In this document: one piece after another, positions 5,689 to 7,347 of the stretch
Layout: every line of letters starts with the position of its first letter
Position numbering within the stretch: position 1 is the first letter of the stretch
Source: Ignavibacteria bacterium
GTDB lineage: Bacteria > Bacteroidota > Ignavibacteria > Ignavibacteriales > Melioribacteraceae
Assembly (NCBI GenBank): GCA_027347805.1
Contig: DAIEQP010000162.1
Location: forward strand, 1-7,347
Length of the DNA stretch: 7,347 nucleotides
Direction of reading: 5' to 3'
Notes under the pieces: model-generated
The model's database searches: none
The model's input: the letters and a program-made list of their open reading frames with translations, nothing else
Told to the model about the DNA's origin: nothing
Translations under genes and position numbers: made by a program

Positions 5689-5717
5689 TTGGGACATAAA
5701 ATTAATTATATTATTTT
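5689..5717 (+). promoter_or_regulatory. Possible sigma-70-like promoter for the peptidase gene
   Basis: TTGGGA (5689-5694) and TATTTT (5712-5717) are separated by 17 bases. They would start transcription near 5724, just after the upstream hairpin, leaving a leader of about 24 bases. In DNA this AT-rich such matches occur by chance, so support is weak. Confidence 0.3.
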
Positions 5718-5747
5718 CACTCCGAAATTTTAGATAATGAGGAATAA

Positions 5748-7347
5748 ATGAAAAAAACAGTAATCCTTTTGGTTTTATTAGTCAGCACATTTTACAGTCA
5801 GAATAAAATCCATACTGCAGAAATAACTGGAGATGAAATAAAAGCTAATGTCACTTTTCTAGCTTCAGATGCAATGAAAGGAAGATTCAGCGGAAGTCCG
5901 GAAGAAATGAAGGCTGCCGAATACATAAAAAGTGAATTTGAAAAATTTGGTTTAAAACCAGCATTCGATGGTAAATGGTTTCAGGAATTCCCATTCATTG
6001 AAAAAGTAGAAATGACAAAGAAAAACACACTTCAGTTAAATACATCAGGAAAGAAAAAACAGTTAAAGGCAGGAAAAGAATTTGTAACATTAGGATTTTC
6101 CGGCAATTCAAAAGTTTCCGGTGAAGTAGTTTTTGTTGGATATGGTATTTCAGCTCCTAAGTTAAATTATGATGATTACGAAGGAATTGATGTGAAAGGT
6201 AAAATTGTGATTATTATGAAAAATCATCCGGAACATGATAGTTCCAAATCCGAATTTGATAAATTCATCACCTTGCGCAATAAAGCGAACACTGCAAAAG
6301 ATAAAGGAGCTGCAGGGATCATAGTTGTAAATGGATTTGCCCCAAAAAATGATGACGAAATTTCATTACCCAAATATGATGGCGCTCCTGCCATGAAAGA
6401 TTTTCCGGTTGTGCAGCTAAAACGGGATGTTGTTGATGAAATCTTGAAATCTGCCGGATTAAATTATGGTGAATTACAGACCAAAATTGATTCAAACAAG
6501 AAACCCAATTCACTTCTCTTAACAAATTTAAAAGTTGAGCTTTCCACAGAAATAAAAGAAATTGAAAAAAAGGCGCATAACGTTGGCGGTTTGCTAGAAG
6601 GCACAGATCCTTCTTTAAAGAATGAATTTATAGTTATAGGTGCGCATTACGACCATCTTGGAATTGATCAATTAAAAGAATCCTCAATGGACAAAAGTGC
6701 AAAATCGCAGGTGCATAATGGCGCCGATGATAATGCTTCCGGAACTGCTGGTGTTTTAGAAGTCGCAGAAAAATTTGCTTCGGTAAAAAATGGATTAAAA
6801 AGAAGTATACTGTTCCTGGCATTCTCAGGCGAAGAGCTTGGTATTTTAGGATCAACTTATTATACAAATAACCCCTCTGTAGATATAAAGAATATAATTG
6901 CAATGTTAAATATGGATATGATTGGAAGATTAAATGCCGAGAGTAATTTAACAATAATCGGGTCAGGAACTTCTTCTATCTGGAAAGAATTATTAAATAA
7001 AAAGAACAATTACGGTTTCAAATTGGCTATGAGTGATGGTGGATCCGGCGGCAGTGATCACCAGGCATTTTCAAATAAGAATATACCGGTCCTTTTCTTC
7101 TTTACCGGAACACATACGGATTATCATAAACCATCTGATGATGCTGATAAGATTAATTCTGAAGGAGAAGCAAAAGTAGTTAACTTTGTTTTTGATATCG
7201 CCGCAGAAATTCAAAAGTCTGAAAAAAGACCCGACTATGTAAAAGTACAGGAAGTTGCGTCAAGACCGACCGGGAAAACAAGAGTTACAGTTGGAACGGT
7301 ACCTGAATTTGGTTACAATGGAAACGGCTACAAACTATCAGGTGTAA
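5748..7347 (+). CDS. Secreted M28-family zinc metallopeptidase with PA domain (3' end beyond window)
   Basis: The frame is open from ATG 5748 (GAGG five bases before it) to the window edge: 533 codons with no stop. A signal peptide (MKKTVILLVLLVSTFYS) is followed by a helical pre-domain (ITGDEIKANVTFLASDAMKGR). A PA-type insert spans about 120-250 (VGYGISAPKLNYDDYEGIDV, GAAGIIVVNG). The M28 catalytic domain runs from about 275 to 490. Both zinc sites are intact: H300 (GAHYDHLG), D328 (GADDNASG), E362 as base and E363 as ligand (SGEELG), D390 (NMDMIGR) and H460 (HTDYHKPSDD). From about 510 the sequence KTRVTVGTVPEFGYN...GYKLSGV looks like the start of a PDZ domain, as in secreted M28-PDZ peptidases. 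It likely removes N-terminal residues from peptides outside the cytoplasm. The final bases GGTGTAA are not a stop in this frame. Confidence 0.95.
   Translation, partial: MKKTVILLVLLVSTFYSQNKIHTAEITGDEIKANVTFLASDAMKGRFSGSPEEMKAAEYIKSEFEKFGLKPAFDGKWFQEFPFIEKVEMTKKNTLQLNTSGKKKQLKAGKEFVTLGFSGNSKVSGEVVFVGYGISAPKLNYDDYEGIDVKGKIVIIMKNHPEHDSSKSEFDKFITLRNKANTAKDKGAAGIIVVNGFAPKNDDEISLPKYDGAPAMKDFPVVQLKRDVVDEILKSAGLNYGELQTKIDSNKKPNSLLLTNLKVELSTEIKEIEKKAHNVGGLLEGTDPSLKNEFIVIGAHYDHLGIDQLKESSMDKSAKSQVHNGADDNASGTAGVLEVAEKFASVKNGLKRSILFLAFSGEELGILGSTYYTNNPSVDIKNIIAMLNMDMIGRLNAESNLTIIGSGTSSIWKELLNKKNNYGFKLAMSDGGSGGSDHQAFSNKNIPVLFFFTGTHTDYHKPSDDADKINSEGEAKVVNFVFDIAAEIQKSEKRPDYVKVQEVASRPTGKTRVTVGTVPEFGYNGNGYKLSGV

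Noticed and set aside
6319..6954. Two minus-strand ORFs of 68 and 106 codons
   Set aside because: Both are shadows antisense to the M28 peptidase catalytic domain, with odd composition and no ribosome sites.
7341..7347. Terminal TAA as the stop of the peptidase gene
   Set aside because: In the peptidase frame the bases read GGT-GTA-A, so the TAA is out of frame and the gene continues beyond the window.

Overview
This is an AT-rich, gene-dense bacterial window. It holds one tRNA gene and ten protein genes, one of them frameshifted and one cut by the right edge. Several traits suggest the Bacteroidota/Chlorobi/Ignavibacteria side of the tree: low GC, Lys/Asn/Ile-rich proteins, an ECF sigma factor with the region-4 sequence SVGGLKANYFHA, and a secreted M28 peptidase that seems to run into a PDZ domain. 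The lineage is inferred from style, not from a marker gene.

Left block (53-2540). A tRNA-Leu(GAG) lies on the minus strand. Upstream of it, and read the same way, is a compact three-gene operon: ECF sigma factor, then a membrane-anchored anti-sigma-like protein overlapping it by 14 bp, then a secreted Spy/CpxP-like protein 15 bp further on. A second Spy/CpxP-like protein with a methionine-rich tail is divergently transcribed across a 166-bp intergenic region. Together they look like an envelope-stress or metal-stress sensing module. A strong hairpin with A- and T-tracts on its two sides (2508-2538) ends this block and also serves the convergent genes on its right.

Middle block (2543-4690, minus strand). 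Four tightly coupled genes are transcribed in the order bcp-type peroxiredoxin, 6-pyruvoyl-tetrahydropterin synthase (PTPS), GTP cyclohydrolase I, short-chain dehydrogenase/reductase (SDR). The PTPS carries the CX5HGH active-site pattern of the animal/tetrahydrobiopterin type, not the CX3HGH pattern of QueD. FolE, PTPS and an SDR are the three enzyme classes that make tetrahydrobiopterin-like pterins, so this looks like a dedicated pterin-cofactor operon. The bcp gene is interrupted by a +1 shift in a run of nine A residues.

Right-middle block (4754-5491, minus strand). A dodecin (flavin-storage protein) precedes a second, AhpE/BCP-like peroxiredoxin by 10 bp, and a hairpin terminator follows. 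The theme is flavin and redox housekeeping.

Right block (5492-7347). A 256-bp intergenic region contains an intrinsic terminator on the plus strand with no plus-strand gene upstream of it. After that comes a secreted PA-domain M28 zinc metallopeptidase that runs off the window. No mobile element, CRISPR array or phage gene was seen. The first 52 bases, downstream of the tRNA, show nothing supportable.
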